In this document: positions 1 through 5,800 of the stretch, in pieces
Numbering within the stretch: the first letter of the stretch is position 1
Layout: each line of letters starts with the position of its first letter
Assembly (NCBI GenBank): GCA_019456245.1
Contig: VRUF01000078.1
Location: forward strand, 1-10,888
Length of the DNA stretch: 10,888 bases
From: Planctomycetota bacterium
GTDB taxonomy: Bacteria > Planctomycetota > Phycisphaerae > Sedimentisphaerales > Anaerohalosphaeraceae
Reading direction: 5' to 3'
Translations under genes and position numbers: made by a program
Notes under the pieces: generated by a model
What the model saw: the letters and a program-made list of their open reading frames with translations, nothing else
Database searches by the model: none
Told to the model about the DNA's origin: nothing

Positions 1-2
1 TG

Positions 3-590
3 GGCGAATCCCTCACCGTACATAAACTCGCAACCGGACGCAAGCGAAGAGAACAAGTTGCCGACATCCTCGAAAAAGTCGGCCTCTCCAATCATCACGC
101 AAGCCGATACCCCCACGAATTTTCAGGCGGACAGCGCCAGCGAATCGGCATCGCAAGAGCACTGGCTTTAAATCCCCAATTCATCGTCTGCGACGAACCC
201 GTAAGCGCACTGGACGTCTCCATACAATCCCAGATAATTAATCTCCTGCGGGATCTCCAGCGTCAAATGCAGCTTACATATCTTTTCATCGCACACGACC
301 TCGCCGTCGTTGAACACATCAGCGAATATACCTCGAGCGACGAGCTTTTCGCCAACCATCTCCATCCATACACCCAGGCCCTGATGAGCGCGATCCCAAA
401 ACCGGACCCACATCGAAAAAGCCGGCGTATCTCCCTGAAAGGCGAGGTGCCGTCACCATCGAATCCACCTTCAGGATGCCCATTCCATCCAAGATGTCCC
501 ATCGCCGAAAAAAGATGCTCACTCGAAATTCAGCAGCTATTGCAAAAAGGTACAGGTCCGGAACATATCGCAGCCTGCTGGAAGGCATAA
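3..590 (+). CDS. Oligopeptide/dipeptide ABC transporter ATP-binding protein, 5'-truncated by the window edge
   Basis: This is the C-terminal 195 codons of an ATPase that powers import of peptides (or related small solutes) through an inner-membrane ABC permease. The Walker A part lies outside the window. Visible in order are the signature motif FSGGQRQR (residues 40-47 of the fragment), Walker B FIVCDEP (60-66), the D-loop SALD (68-71) and the H-loop histidine in IAHD (96-99). A C-terminal oligopeptide-transporter region follows, with LHPYTQAL and the cysteine pattern CPFHPRC...RC...C. DppF/OppF proteins normally carry about 12 residues of the type DRVAVMYLGKIV between 'HIS' and the acidic turn before 'DELF'. 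Here HIS (ending at base 323) is joined directly to EYTSSDELF, so a beta-strand of the nucleotide-binding fold seems to be missing in frame. Such genes usually close a permease/ATPase operon, which fits the promoter that follows. Family call is firm; activity of this copy is uncertain. Confidence 0.9.
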   Translation, partial: GESLTVHKLATGRKRREQVADILEKVGLSNHHASRYPHEFSGGQRQRIGIARALALNPQFIVCDEPVSALDVSIQSQIINLLRDLQRQMQLTYLFIAHDLAVVEHISEYTSSDELFANHLHPYTQALMSAIPKPDPHRKSRRISLKGEVPSPSNPPSGCPFHPRCPIAEKRCSLEIQQLLQKGTGPEHIAACWKA

Positions 591-615
591 ATATGACCAA
601 TATGACAAAAAAAAC

Positions 616-644
616 TTGAAAAACATCCGCTTTTTTGGTATAAT
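616..644 (+). promoter_or_regulatory. Sigma70-type promoter for the STAS-ACT unit
   Basis: A -35 box TTGAAA (616-621) and a perfect -10 box TATAAT (639-644) are separated by 17 bp. The expected start site near 651 gives a leader of about 35 nt before the ATG at 686. It lies in the 95-bp gap after the ABC ATPase gene, so the downstream pair is probably transcribed separately from the transporter. Confidence 0.75.
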
Positions 645-685
645 ATTAGAGTACTTTTATTTTTAAATTTGAAGAAGTCGCTTTT

Positions 686-1048
686 ATGAACCAAGGGGAG
701 ATAATCAAAATTGTCGAAGAGGACAACATCGCCGTAGTCTCCTTTCTTGTACCCACCGTAAGCGGAACCAACGATATAGATCAAACCGCAAACCAGCTCC
801 GCCAATACCTCAAAGATAGCAAACCAAAAGCGGTAATAGTAGATTTTGCCGGCGTAAAATTCTTTTCCTCACAGGTCCTCGGACTCCTCGTCGATATATG
901 GAAACGCCTTAGCAATTACTCAGCTCACTTATATATCTGTGGAATAAATCCCCAGCTAAGTCGAGTTTTTAAAATAACAAATCTCGACAAAATATTTGAT
1001 TTCTACGAAGACAAAGCCGCCGCCATGAAAAAACTGGCAGACGTTTAA
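686..1048 (+). CDS. STAS-domain protein, anti-sigma factor antagonist-like
   Basis: A 120-residue single-domain cytoplasmic protein of SpoIIAA/RsbV-like size and fold. The core shows VIVDFAGVKFFSS (about residues 50-62), which matches the beta-strand and phosphorylation loop of STAS antagonists. Ser62 aligns with the serine that partner kinases phosphorylate in SpoIIAA, but the usual Asp before it is Ser61 and the usual SG after it is QV. The helix LGLLVDIWKRL and strand HLYICGI follow as in the family. In known systems the unphosphorylated antagonist binds an anti-sigma kinase and releases a sigma factor; no such kinase is in this window. A modest purine-rich ribosome site (gaagaag, 671-677) precedes the ATG. 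The next gene starts 27 nt after the stop, so the two are probably one transcript. The role could also be in a stressosome-like or general switch module. Confidence 0.85.
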   Translation: MNQGEIIKIVEEDNIAVVSFLVPTVSGTNDIDQTANQLRQYLKDSKPKAVIVDFAGVKFFSSQVLGLLVDIWKRLSNYSAHLYICGINPQLSRVFKITNLDKIFDFYEDKAAAMKKLADV

Positions 1049-1062
1049 TAACTGATTTAATG

Positions 1063-1067
1063 AAAGG
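1063..1067 (+). promoter_or_regulatory. Ribosome binding site that sets the start of the ACT gene
   Basis: AAAGG lies 8 nt before the ATG at 1076 but only 2 nt before the in-frame GTG at 1070. The ATG is therefore the likelier start. Confidence 0.55.
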
Positions 1068-1075
1068 CCGTGCAA

Positions 1076-1522
1076 ATGCATATCGAGACACAGTTTTCAA
1101 TTTTCATGGTAAACAAACCCGGCGTTCTGGCTAATCTCCTGGAGGAGTTAGCCAAGGCAAAAATAAACATCCTCGCTCTTACCGTGATGGATTCTGTCGA
1201 GCATGGAGTCCTTAGAGTTGTAGGGAAATCACATGAACAGGTACGAAAGCTCCTGCAAAAATTAAACGTAACTTTCAACGAGACAGATGTGCTCTGTGTA
1301 AATCTCCCTAACAAAGCCGGTGCCTTCGCCGACGTCGCACAGAAACTGGCAAGGTCTCACATAAACGTATCATATGCATACTGCACAGCCGGTGCACGCG
1401 GCGGAAGAACAACAGGAATACTAAAAGTTGCGGATGTAAAAAAGGCAATGAAAATACTAAAGAGTCCCGCAAAAAAAACCACAAAAAAAACAATAAAAAG
1501 AGCCCCCGCAAAGAGAAAATAA
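1076..1522 (+). CDS. Tandem ACT-domain protein with a lysine-rich C-terminal tail
   Basis: The 148-residue product has two ACT-type modules. The first (about residues 5-70) contains VNKPGVLANLLEELAKAKIN, the classic loop and helix of amino-acid-sensing ACT domains. The second (about 72-129) contains LPNKAGAFADVAQKLARSHIN. ACT domains usually bind amino acids or other small ligands at dimer interfaces and control enzymes or regulators; here no catalytic domain is attached, so this is probably a stand-alone ligand-binding regulator. The last 18 residues (131-148) are half Lys or Arg, a disordered basic tail that might touch nucleic acid or a partner. The tail is encoded partly by two runs of eight A (1471-1478 and 1483-1490). 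The ATG was chosen over the upstream GTG because of ribosome-site spacing. The gene is probably cotranscribed with the STAS gene. Ligand and target are unknown. Confidence 0.85.
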   Translation: MHIETQFSIFMVNKPGVLANLLEELAKAKINILALTVMDSVEHGVLRVVGKSHEQVRKLLQKLNVTFNETDVLCVNLPNKAGAFADVAQKLARSHINVSYAYCTAGARGGRTTGILKVADVKKAMKILKSPAKKTTKKTIKRAPAKRK

Positions 1523-1564
1523 CGCCCTGGCAGTTTGGGCTGCAACACTACAACACTCTTGACC

Positions 1565-1596
1565 GCCATGAAAAGCGTACAACGCCTTTTTATGGC
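1565..1596 (+). terminator. Probable transcription terminator hairpin after the STAS-ACT unit
   Basis: The left arm (1565-1577) and right arm (1583-1596) pair over 13 bp with one G-U pair and one bulged C (1586), around a 5-nt loop. It starts about 40 nt after the ACT stop codon. No strong T run follows, so it may be a weak or factor-assisted terminator, or a stabilising 3' hairpin. Confidence 0.45.
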
Positions 1597-1678
1597 CATT
1601 TGGCCCGAAATCCGCTAAAATCTCAGAAATATTTCTTTTATTTATATTAAAATGGCTGCAGGGACGTGATTATTATAG

Positions 1679-1690
1679 AAACGATCGTTT
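1679..1690. promoter_or_regulatory. Perfect 12-bp palindrome upstream of the sigma factor gene
   Basis: AAACGATCGTTT is a perfect inverted repeat ending 16 nt before the ATG at 1707. Its place suggests an operator or other control site for the sigma/regulator operon. No convincing sigma70 promoter was seen between 1597 and 1706, so the promoter may be of an alternative type, and the palindrome could overlap it. Function is inferred from position only. Confidence 0.3.
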
Positions 1691-1706
1691 TGGCTAGTCA
1701 AACTGG

Positions 1707-2255
1707 ATGCATATGCTTGAAGATGAACTGTTGAAACTCAGGTTTAAACGCGGAGACACCGATGCGCTTGCCGCTATTTACGACAAGTACGCCGATTATC
1801 TGCTGACGCTGGCTGCTGCTCTTTTAAATGACTCTACGCTTGCAGAGGATGTATTTCACGATGTCTTTATAAGTTTTGCCAGGTCTGTTACACGTTTTCG
1901 CCTGCGAGGGAGCCTAAAGGCCTATCTCGCCAAAAGCGTTATTAACAGGTCGCGCGACCATATACGGAAAAGACAACGCAATACTCCGGCGCCTTTGGAT
2001 GAGTCACAATTGCCGCCATCTTCTACAACTGCACCGGATAGCGGGATGATCTTTGCCGAGCAATCGGCACGGGCAATCGATGCTCTCTCGCAGATTCCTG
2101 ACGAGCAACGCGAAGTTGTTGTGTTAAAGGTTACCGCTGGCTTGAAGTTTCGACAGATCGCTGCGTTACAGGAGATTACGGTAGCTACAGCACAGGCACG
2201 GTACCGATATGGAATCGACAAACTGCGGTCAATATTGAATAGCGAGGCAGAATAA
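1707..2255 (+). CDS. ECF-type RNA polymerase sigma factor
   Basis: The 182-residue product has the two-domain layout of extracytoplasmic-function sigma factors, which direct RNA polymerase to a small stress- or envelope-related regulon. Region 2 spans about residues 21-90: YDKYADYLLTLA, then LAEDVFHDVFISF (the -10 recognition and core-binding helix) and LKAYLAKSVINRSRDHIRKR. A variable proline- and serine-rich linker follows (about 93-112). Region 4 (about 118-178) has LSQIPDEQREVVVLKV and the helix-turn-helix FRQIAALQEITVATAQARYRYGIDKLR, which would read the -35 element. ATG 1707 and ATG 1713 are both possible starts; neither has a clear Shine-Dalgarno site. The stop codon overlaps the ATG of the next gene, indicating translational coupling to a likely regulator. 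Family call is strong; regulon and signal are unknown. Confidence 0.92.
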   Translation: MHMLEDELLKLRFKRGDTDALAAIYDKYADYLLTLAAALLNDSTLAEDVFHDVFISFARSVTRFRLRGSLKAYLAKSVINRSRDHIRKRQRNTPAPLDESQLPPSSTTAPDSGMIFAEQSARAIDALSQIPDEQREVVVLKVTAGLKFRQIAALQEITVATAQARYRYGIDKLRSILNSEAE

Positions 2256-3142
2256 TGACTAAAGCAGAGAATATAAAAAAGAAGATCGAACAAATAAATG
2301 TAAAATCCACGCCCCAAATGCGAAACCGGATACTACCGCAAGCATCGCAGGCGATGGAACAAACATTAAACGCTCAGGCAGAGATGCCGAGCGTATGGAG
2401 AATAATCATGAAAAGTAGAATGACAAAATTAGCTGTTGCTGCGGCGGTGATAATAATCGCGGTATTGGCAGGAATAAATCCGTTTGGCGGTTCGATAGAT
2501 GTCGCGAGCGTAGCGTGGGGACAGGAGATTATAGCAGCGATTGAGACAATTAAAGGTGTTTCCTGCCGCGAACAAATTTTTACTGTTACCAAAAACGGCT
2601 CTAAACATTTATCCAGCACATGGAATATACTCTATTTCTCTAAGGACAGTTATCGCAGAGATATTTACGATGGAGATAAATTACGTGAGATCCAATGGTA
2701 TGTCCCAGAAGGTGAAACCATGCTGCAACATAGCATTCGTTTTGATATAAAATCATATTTTGTTGAACAACATCAAGGAAGCTTTGGTGTTCAAGACCCC
2801 ATTGATAGAGTGCGTTTTTATGTACAATTCATGGATAGTGCGGAACATCTGGTGGGAACGAAGAACATCGAAGGTACTAACTGTGTTGGTTTCGAAATCA
2901 AAGCAAGTGAATATGGGAGCAATCCGGAGCATTGGGTTGATAAAATTTGGTTTGATGTTGAGACAAAACTCCCTGTAGTTATTGAACAACATGGCAGGCC
3001 AGTTACTGATCGCCCTGAAATGACTTTTACAACAGTAAAGGATGATTTTAACTATGGTGAAGAACTTCCTGGAAACACTTTTGAGCCTTACGTCCCCGAT
3101 GGTTATATCTTTGGACATCCCGATGAGATTACTTCCAAATAG
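2255..3142 (+). CDS. Membrane-anchored putative anti-sigma factor with a LolA-like outer domain
   Basis: The 295-residue protein begins inside the sigma gene's stop codon (TAATG), with GAGG 7 nt upstream. Residues 1-56 are hydrophilic and would be cytoplasmic. One membrane helix (about 57-74, KLAVAAAVIIIAVLAGI) is followed by an outer segment of about 220 residues. The helix-adjacent stretch VASVAWGQEIIAAIETIKGVSC and the later beta-rich pattern (YFSKDSYRRDIYDGDK, WFDVETKLPVVIEQ) recall LolA/LppX-like lipoprotein-sorting folds found on membrane proteins next to ECF sigma genes in planctomycetes. The cytoplasmic part lacks the zinc-finger HxxxCxxC motif of common anti-sigma factors. Role in binding the upstream sigma factor is inferred from coupling and topology, not from a recognised anti-sigma domain. 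The outer part might sense a lipid or envelope signal. An intrinsic terminator lies 45 bp after the stop. Confidence 0.7.
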   Translation: MTKAENIKKKIEQINVKSTPQMRNRILPQASQAMEQTLNAQAEMPSVWRIIMKSRMTKLAVAAAVIIIAVLAGINPFGGSIDVASVAWGQEIIAAIETIKGVSCREQIFTVTKNGSKHLSSTWNILYFSKDSYRRDIYDGDKLREIQWYVPEGETMLQHSIRFDIKSYFVEQHQGSFGVQDPIDRVRFYVQFMDSAEHLVGTKNIEGTNCVGFEIKASEYGSNPEHWVDKIWFDVETKLPVVIEQHGRPVTDRPEMTFTTVKDDFNYGEELPGNTFEPYVPDGYIFGHPDEITSK

Positions 3143-3187
3143 ATATTTGAAAAACCAAAGAGGATATAAAAAATTTCTAGTAGAACT

Positions 3188-3214
3188 GGCCGGGCTTTCG
3201 CTCGGCCTTTTTTT
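3188..3214 (+). terminator. Rho-independent terminator of the sigma/anti-sigma operon
   Basis: An 8-bp GC-rich stem (3188-3195 with 3200-3207, one G-U pair) closes a TTTC loop and is followed by seven T (3208-3214). It lies 45 bp after the operon's last stop codon and is a textbook intrinsic terminator for the plus strand only. It also separates this operon from the convergent cysteine-motif gene. Confidence 0.92.
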
Positions 3215-3276
3215 ATTGACTCAAATTTCATCTCACAAAATCACACCGTTTGGCGTAATAAAATTCTCAGCCTCCG

Positions 3277-3615
3277 TCAAAGTTCAAATGGCGGCCGCTT
3301 GACCATCTCTTCGTCTTTGAGCTTTATAGCGTCTTCGCCAAACTCTGGTTTAGCTCGGGGCTTATGCACCGGAGCCGCTTTGGGGGTGTCTTGGGCCTGT
3401 GTTTTTTTGCGGATGTTGAACTGACCGCACCAGTTACTGTTATAAACTTTCGGCCAGTGGACATCGGTCTTCACCGATCCGATTGATTCGTTTTTAGTAA
3501 TGAAGGCACAGGCATTCGGCTGTGGAGCATGTCGCCTGCACTCCCCGTACCCCTCATTAGTGCGCTCAAAAAATGCACAATTGGCACAACACATTCCTGC
3601 AATTGGAGCAGTCAT
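3277..3615 (-). CDS. Small cysteine-motif protein with a basic, proline-rich tail, function unknown
   Basis: The 112-residue product begins MTAPIAGMCCANC. Cys10, Cys13, Cys26 (in GECRRHAP), Cys36 and Cys63 (in WCGQF) make a pattern of the kind CxxC...GxCRR...WPxV...WCGxF. I recognise this pattern from small uncharacterised bacterial proteins that probably bind zinc or an iron-sulfur cluster; the ligand is not established. Residues 68-112 are rich in Lys, Pro and Ala and look disordered. The start was set by an AAGGAG site (3623-3628) 7 nt upstream; a longer in-frame reading from 3660 has no such support. A consensus promoter lies 80 bp upstream. The gene is downstream of glmS on the same strand but its own promoter suggests independent, possibly strong, expression. 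Confidence 0.75.
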   Translation of the reverse strand: MTAPIAGMCCANCAFFERTNEGYGECRRHAPQPNACAFITKNESIGSVKTDVHWPKVYNSNWCGQFNIRKKTQAQDTPKAAPVHKPRAKPEFGEDAIKLKDEEMVKRPPFEL

Positions 3616-3622
3616 CGCAAAT

Positions 3623-3628
3623 CTCCTT
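3623..3628 (-). promoter_or_regulatory. Strong ribosome binding site of the cysteine-motif gene
   Basis: AAGGAG (minus strand) lies 7 nt before the ATG at 3615 and decides this start over the upstream in-frame codons. Confidence 0.75.
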
Positions 3629-3694
3629 CCAAATAACATTGACCGGGATTCAGCAAACACACTCTTAGATGCTCAAAAACGCATATCTTTCGCA

Positions 3695-3722
3695 ATTATA
3701 GCTTATTTTCGTGGATTGTCAA
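3695..3722 (-). promoter_or_regulatory. Consensus sigma70 promoter for the cysteine-motif gene
   Basis: On the minus strand a perfect -35 TTGACA (3722-3717) and a perfect -10 TATAAT (3700-3695) are separated by 16 bp. Transcription would start near 3688, giving a leader of about 73 nt. It lies in the gap after the glmS stop codon (3764), so the small gene need not depend on glmS read-through. Confidence 0.85.
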
Positions 3723-3763
3723 GTTCTTTTTCGATTGAGATTACGGCTTTACGGCTTATTGTT

Positions 3764-5632
3764 TTATTCTACCGTTACGCTTTTCGCCAGATTCCTCGGT
3801 TTGTCAACGTCATGCCCCCGAAGAACCGCAGCATGATAAGCAAGTATCTGTAGAGGGATAACATTAAGTATCGGCTGAAGTTTTTCATCCGTATCAGGCA
3901 CCGTGATCAGGTAGTCCGCATACTGTTTGATATTCTCGTCGCCTTCGGTTGCAACGACAATAGTTTTTCCGCCGCGGCTTCTAACCTGCTCGATATTGCC
4001 GATGATCTTTTCATACTGAGAGCATCTGGTAGCGATAAACACTGCCGGCATACCATCCGTGATCAGCGCGATAGGACCGTGCTTCATCTCCGCAGCAGGC
4101 ATACCCTCGGCATGGATATAGCTTATTTCCTTAAGCTTGAGGGCGCCTTCCAACGCAACAGGGTAATTCAGACCTCGCCCTAAAAACAGCCAGTTGTCCC
4201 TGTCGATATTCGCCTTGGCGATTTCCTTAATATGGTCCGACTGTTTGAGAATAAGTCCAACCTTATCAGGAAGCTGCACCATCTCACGAAGCAGTTCGCC
4301 CGCGTATTCGTTGCTAAGATGCCTTCGCCTGCCAAGCTCGATCGCAAGCATCGTCAGCACCGCAACCTGTGCAGTAAACGCCTTCGTACTCGCAACTCCG
4401 ATCTCAGGACCTGCGCGCAGATAAACTCCCGCGTCCGTTGTCCGCGCAATTGTCGAACCGACAACGTTAACTGCGCCAATGACAAGAGCACCTCGCTCTT
4501 TCGCCTGTTCGATCGCCGCAAGGGTATCGGCCGTCTCACCCGACTGGCTTATCGCGATAACGATTGTACCGTCGTTGATCACCGGGTTGCGATAACGAAA
4601 CTCGCTGGCATATTCCACTTCCGCCGGAATCCGCGCAAGCTGCTCGAACAAAAACTCGCCAACAAGACCGGCATGCCACGCCGTCCCGCACGCGGTAAGT
4701 ATGATACGTTTCGTACTCGCTAACTTACGAAGATGATTCTGCAGCCCGCCAAGTACGACGCGATTGCTCTTAAGATCGATCCTGCCCTTCATGCACGTTG
4801 CAAGAGCCTCAGGCTGCTCGGCGATTTCCTTCTGCATATAATGTTCGTAACCGGCCAGTTCGATCGCATCGAGCGAAAACTCGATCTCCTTAAGACTCTT
4901 GGAAACCGCAATGTTATCGATCGTCTTCGTTTTAAAACCGTCGCGATTTGCAATAACCATTTCGTTGTCGGAAAGGTAAATCGCCTGCGTCATATGTTCC
5001 ACGATCGCCGAAGCATCGGATGCGATGATAAATTCCTTTTCCCCGACACCAAGGATCAGCGGACTTCCCTTCTTGGCCCCGATAAGAGTATCGGGATAAT
5101 CGGAGCAGATGATCGCCAGACCGTATGACCCAACAAGCTCGTTTAACGCTTCCTGCACTGCCCATTCAAATTTGTTCCCGCTGGCCGGAACCTTCGTTCC
5201 GTTACGGCTGTTACCGTGCGAATAAAAATACCCGATAAGATTTGCAACGACCTCCGTATCGGTTTCGCTTGCAAATTCAACCGACTTACTCTCAAGCCAT
5301 TTTTTCAGCGTCGCATAGTTCTCGATGATTCCGTTATGAACCAGCGTGATCTTACCCGTATAATCGACATGAGGATGAGCATTGATCGTGTTAGCTGCCC
5401 CATGCGTTGCCCATCGCGTATGACCGATACCAAGCGTCGCAGCCGACACATCTACCCCGACTTTTTCCTCAAGCGCAGATATACGACCGACAGATTTCGT
5501 GATCGTAACTTCCGCATCGCCAAGCAAAGCGATACCGGAAGAGTCATAACCACGGTATTCAAGCCGTTTCAATCCCTCGATCAGGATCGGCTGAGCATTT
5601 TTTTGACCAAGATAAGCAACTATCCCACACAT
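3764..5632 (-). CDS. glmS: Glutamine--fructose-6-phosphate aminotransferase (isomerizing)
   Basis: This enzyme makes glucosamine-6-phosphate from fructose-6-phosphate and glutamine, the first step to UDP-GlcNAc for peptidoglycan, lipopolysaccharide and other amino-sugar polymers. The N-terminal class II glutamine amidotransferase half starts MCGIVAYLG with Cys2 as nucleophile after Met removal, and shows YRGYDSSG (26-33), GHTRWATHG (70-78), HNGIIENY (99-106) and ETDTE (123-127). Two SIS sugar-isomerase domains follow, with CGTAWHAG (315-322), SQSGETADT (362-370), ASTKAFTAQ (414-422) and the catalytic stretch around EGMPAAEMKHGP. The C-terminal end DKPRNLAKSVTVE is family-typical. At 622 residues it is slightly longer than the usual 600-610, mostly because of an Asn/Gly/Ser-rich insertion near 138-155. 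GAGGA lies 8 nt before the ATG. It has its own promoter upstream. Identification is secure. Confidence 0.98.
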   Translation of the reverse strand: MCGIVAYLGQKNAQPILIEGLKRLEYRGYDSSGIALLGDAEVTITKSVGRISALEEKVGVDVSAATLGIGHTRWATHGAANTINAHPHVDYTGKITLVHNGIIENYATLKKWLESKSVEFASETDTEVVANLIGYFYSHGNSRNGTKVPASGNKFEWAVQEALNELVGSYGLAIICSDYPDTLIGAKKGSPLILGVGEKEFIIASDASAIVEHMTQAIYLSDNEMVIANRDGFKTKTIDNIAVSKSLKEIEFSLDAIELAGYEHYMQKEIAEQPEALATCMKGRIDLKSNRVVLGGLQNHLRKLASTKRIILTACGTAWHAGLVGEFLFEQLARIPAEVEYASEFRYRNPVINDGTIVIAISQSGETADTLAAIEQAKERGALVIGAVNVVGSTIARTTDAGVYLRAGPEIGVASTKAFTAQVAVLTMLAIELGRRRHLSNEYAGELLREMVQLPDKVGLILKQSDHIKEIAKANIDRDNWLFLGRGLNYPVALEGALKLKEISYIHAEGMPAAEMKHGPIALITDGMPAVFIATRCSQYEKIIGNIEQVRSRGGKTIVVATEGDENIKQYADYLITVPDTDEKLQPILNVIPLQILAYHAAVLRGHDVDKPRNLAKSVTVE

Positions 5633-5704
5633 ATCATTTTTCCTCTATGGAAGTCTTAAAAAATCGGTTTCAAATCAGATACACCTGTTATCGGCCATTT
5701 AAGG

Positions 5705-5721
5705 CCGGCGTTTTAGGCCGG
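5705..5721 (-). other. GC-rich hairpin at the predicted 5' end of the glmS mRNA
   Basis: CCGGC and GCCGG (5705-5709 and 5717-5721) form a 5-bp stem with a 7-nt loop, starting about where transcription from the promoter at 5728-5756 should begin. It could stabilise the mRNA 5' end. It might instead belong to the 3' end of the upstream protease transcript, but no T run follows on the minus strand. Confidence 0.35.
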
Positions 5722-5727
5722 AAACCA

Positions 5728-5756
5728 ATTATAACGGATTATTACCGCTTAGGCAA
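5728..5756 (-). promoter_or_regulatory. Sigma70-type promoter for glmS
   Basis: On the minus strand TTGCCT (5756-5751) and a perfect TATAAT (5733-5728) are 17 bp apart. Start near 5721 gives an 88-nt leader before the glmS ATG at 5632. It lies in the 168-bp gap between the protease and glmS genes. Confidence 0.7.
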
Positions 5757-5800
5757 AGAACTTGGACAATTTATGAAACAAAATCGCAAAACTAATGATC

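Noticed and set aside
168..502. Minus-strand open frames over the ABC transporter gene
   Set aside because: They lie opposite a clear ATPase with signature, Walker B and H-loop motifs.
1922..2317. Minus-strand 131-codon frame over the sigma factor gene
   Set aside because: It is antisense to a clear ECF sigma gene and shows no family features.
3616..3660. A 15-residue N-terminal extension of the cysteine-motif protein
   Set aside because: The AAGGAG site fits the ATG at 3615, and the extension would place that site inside the coding region.
4194..5659. Several plus-strand open frames within the glmS region
   Set aside because: They are antisense to a firmly identified enzyme, basic and of low complexity, with no start signals.
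5633..5720. glmS ribozyme in the glmS leader
   Set aside because: The leader of about 88 nt is too short, and the conserved core and pseudoknot pattern of the ribozyme are not visible.
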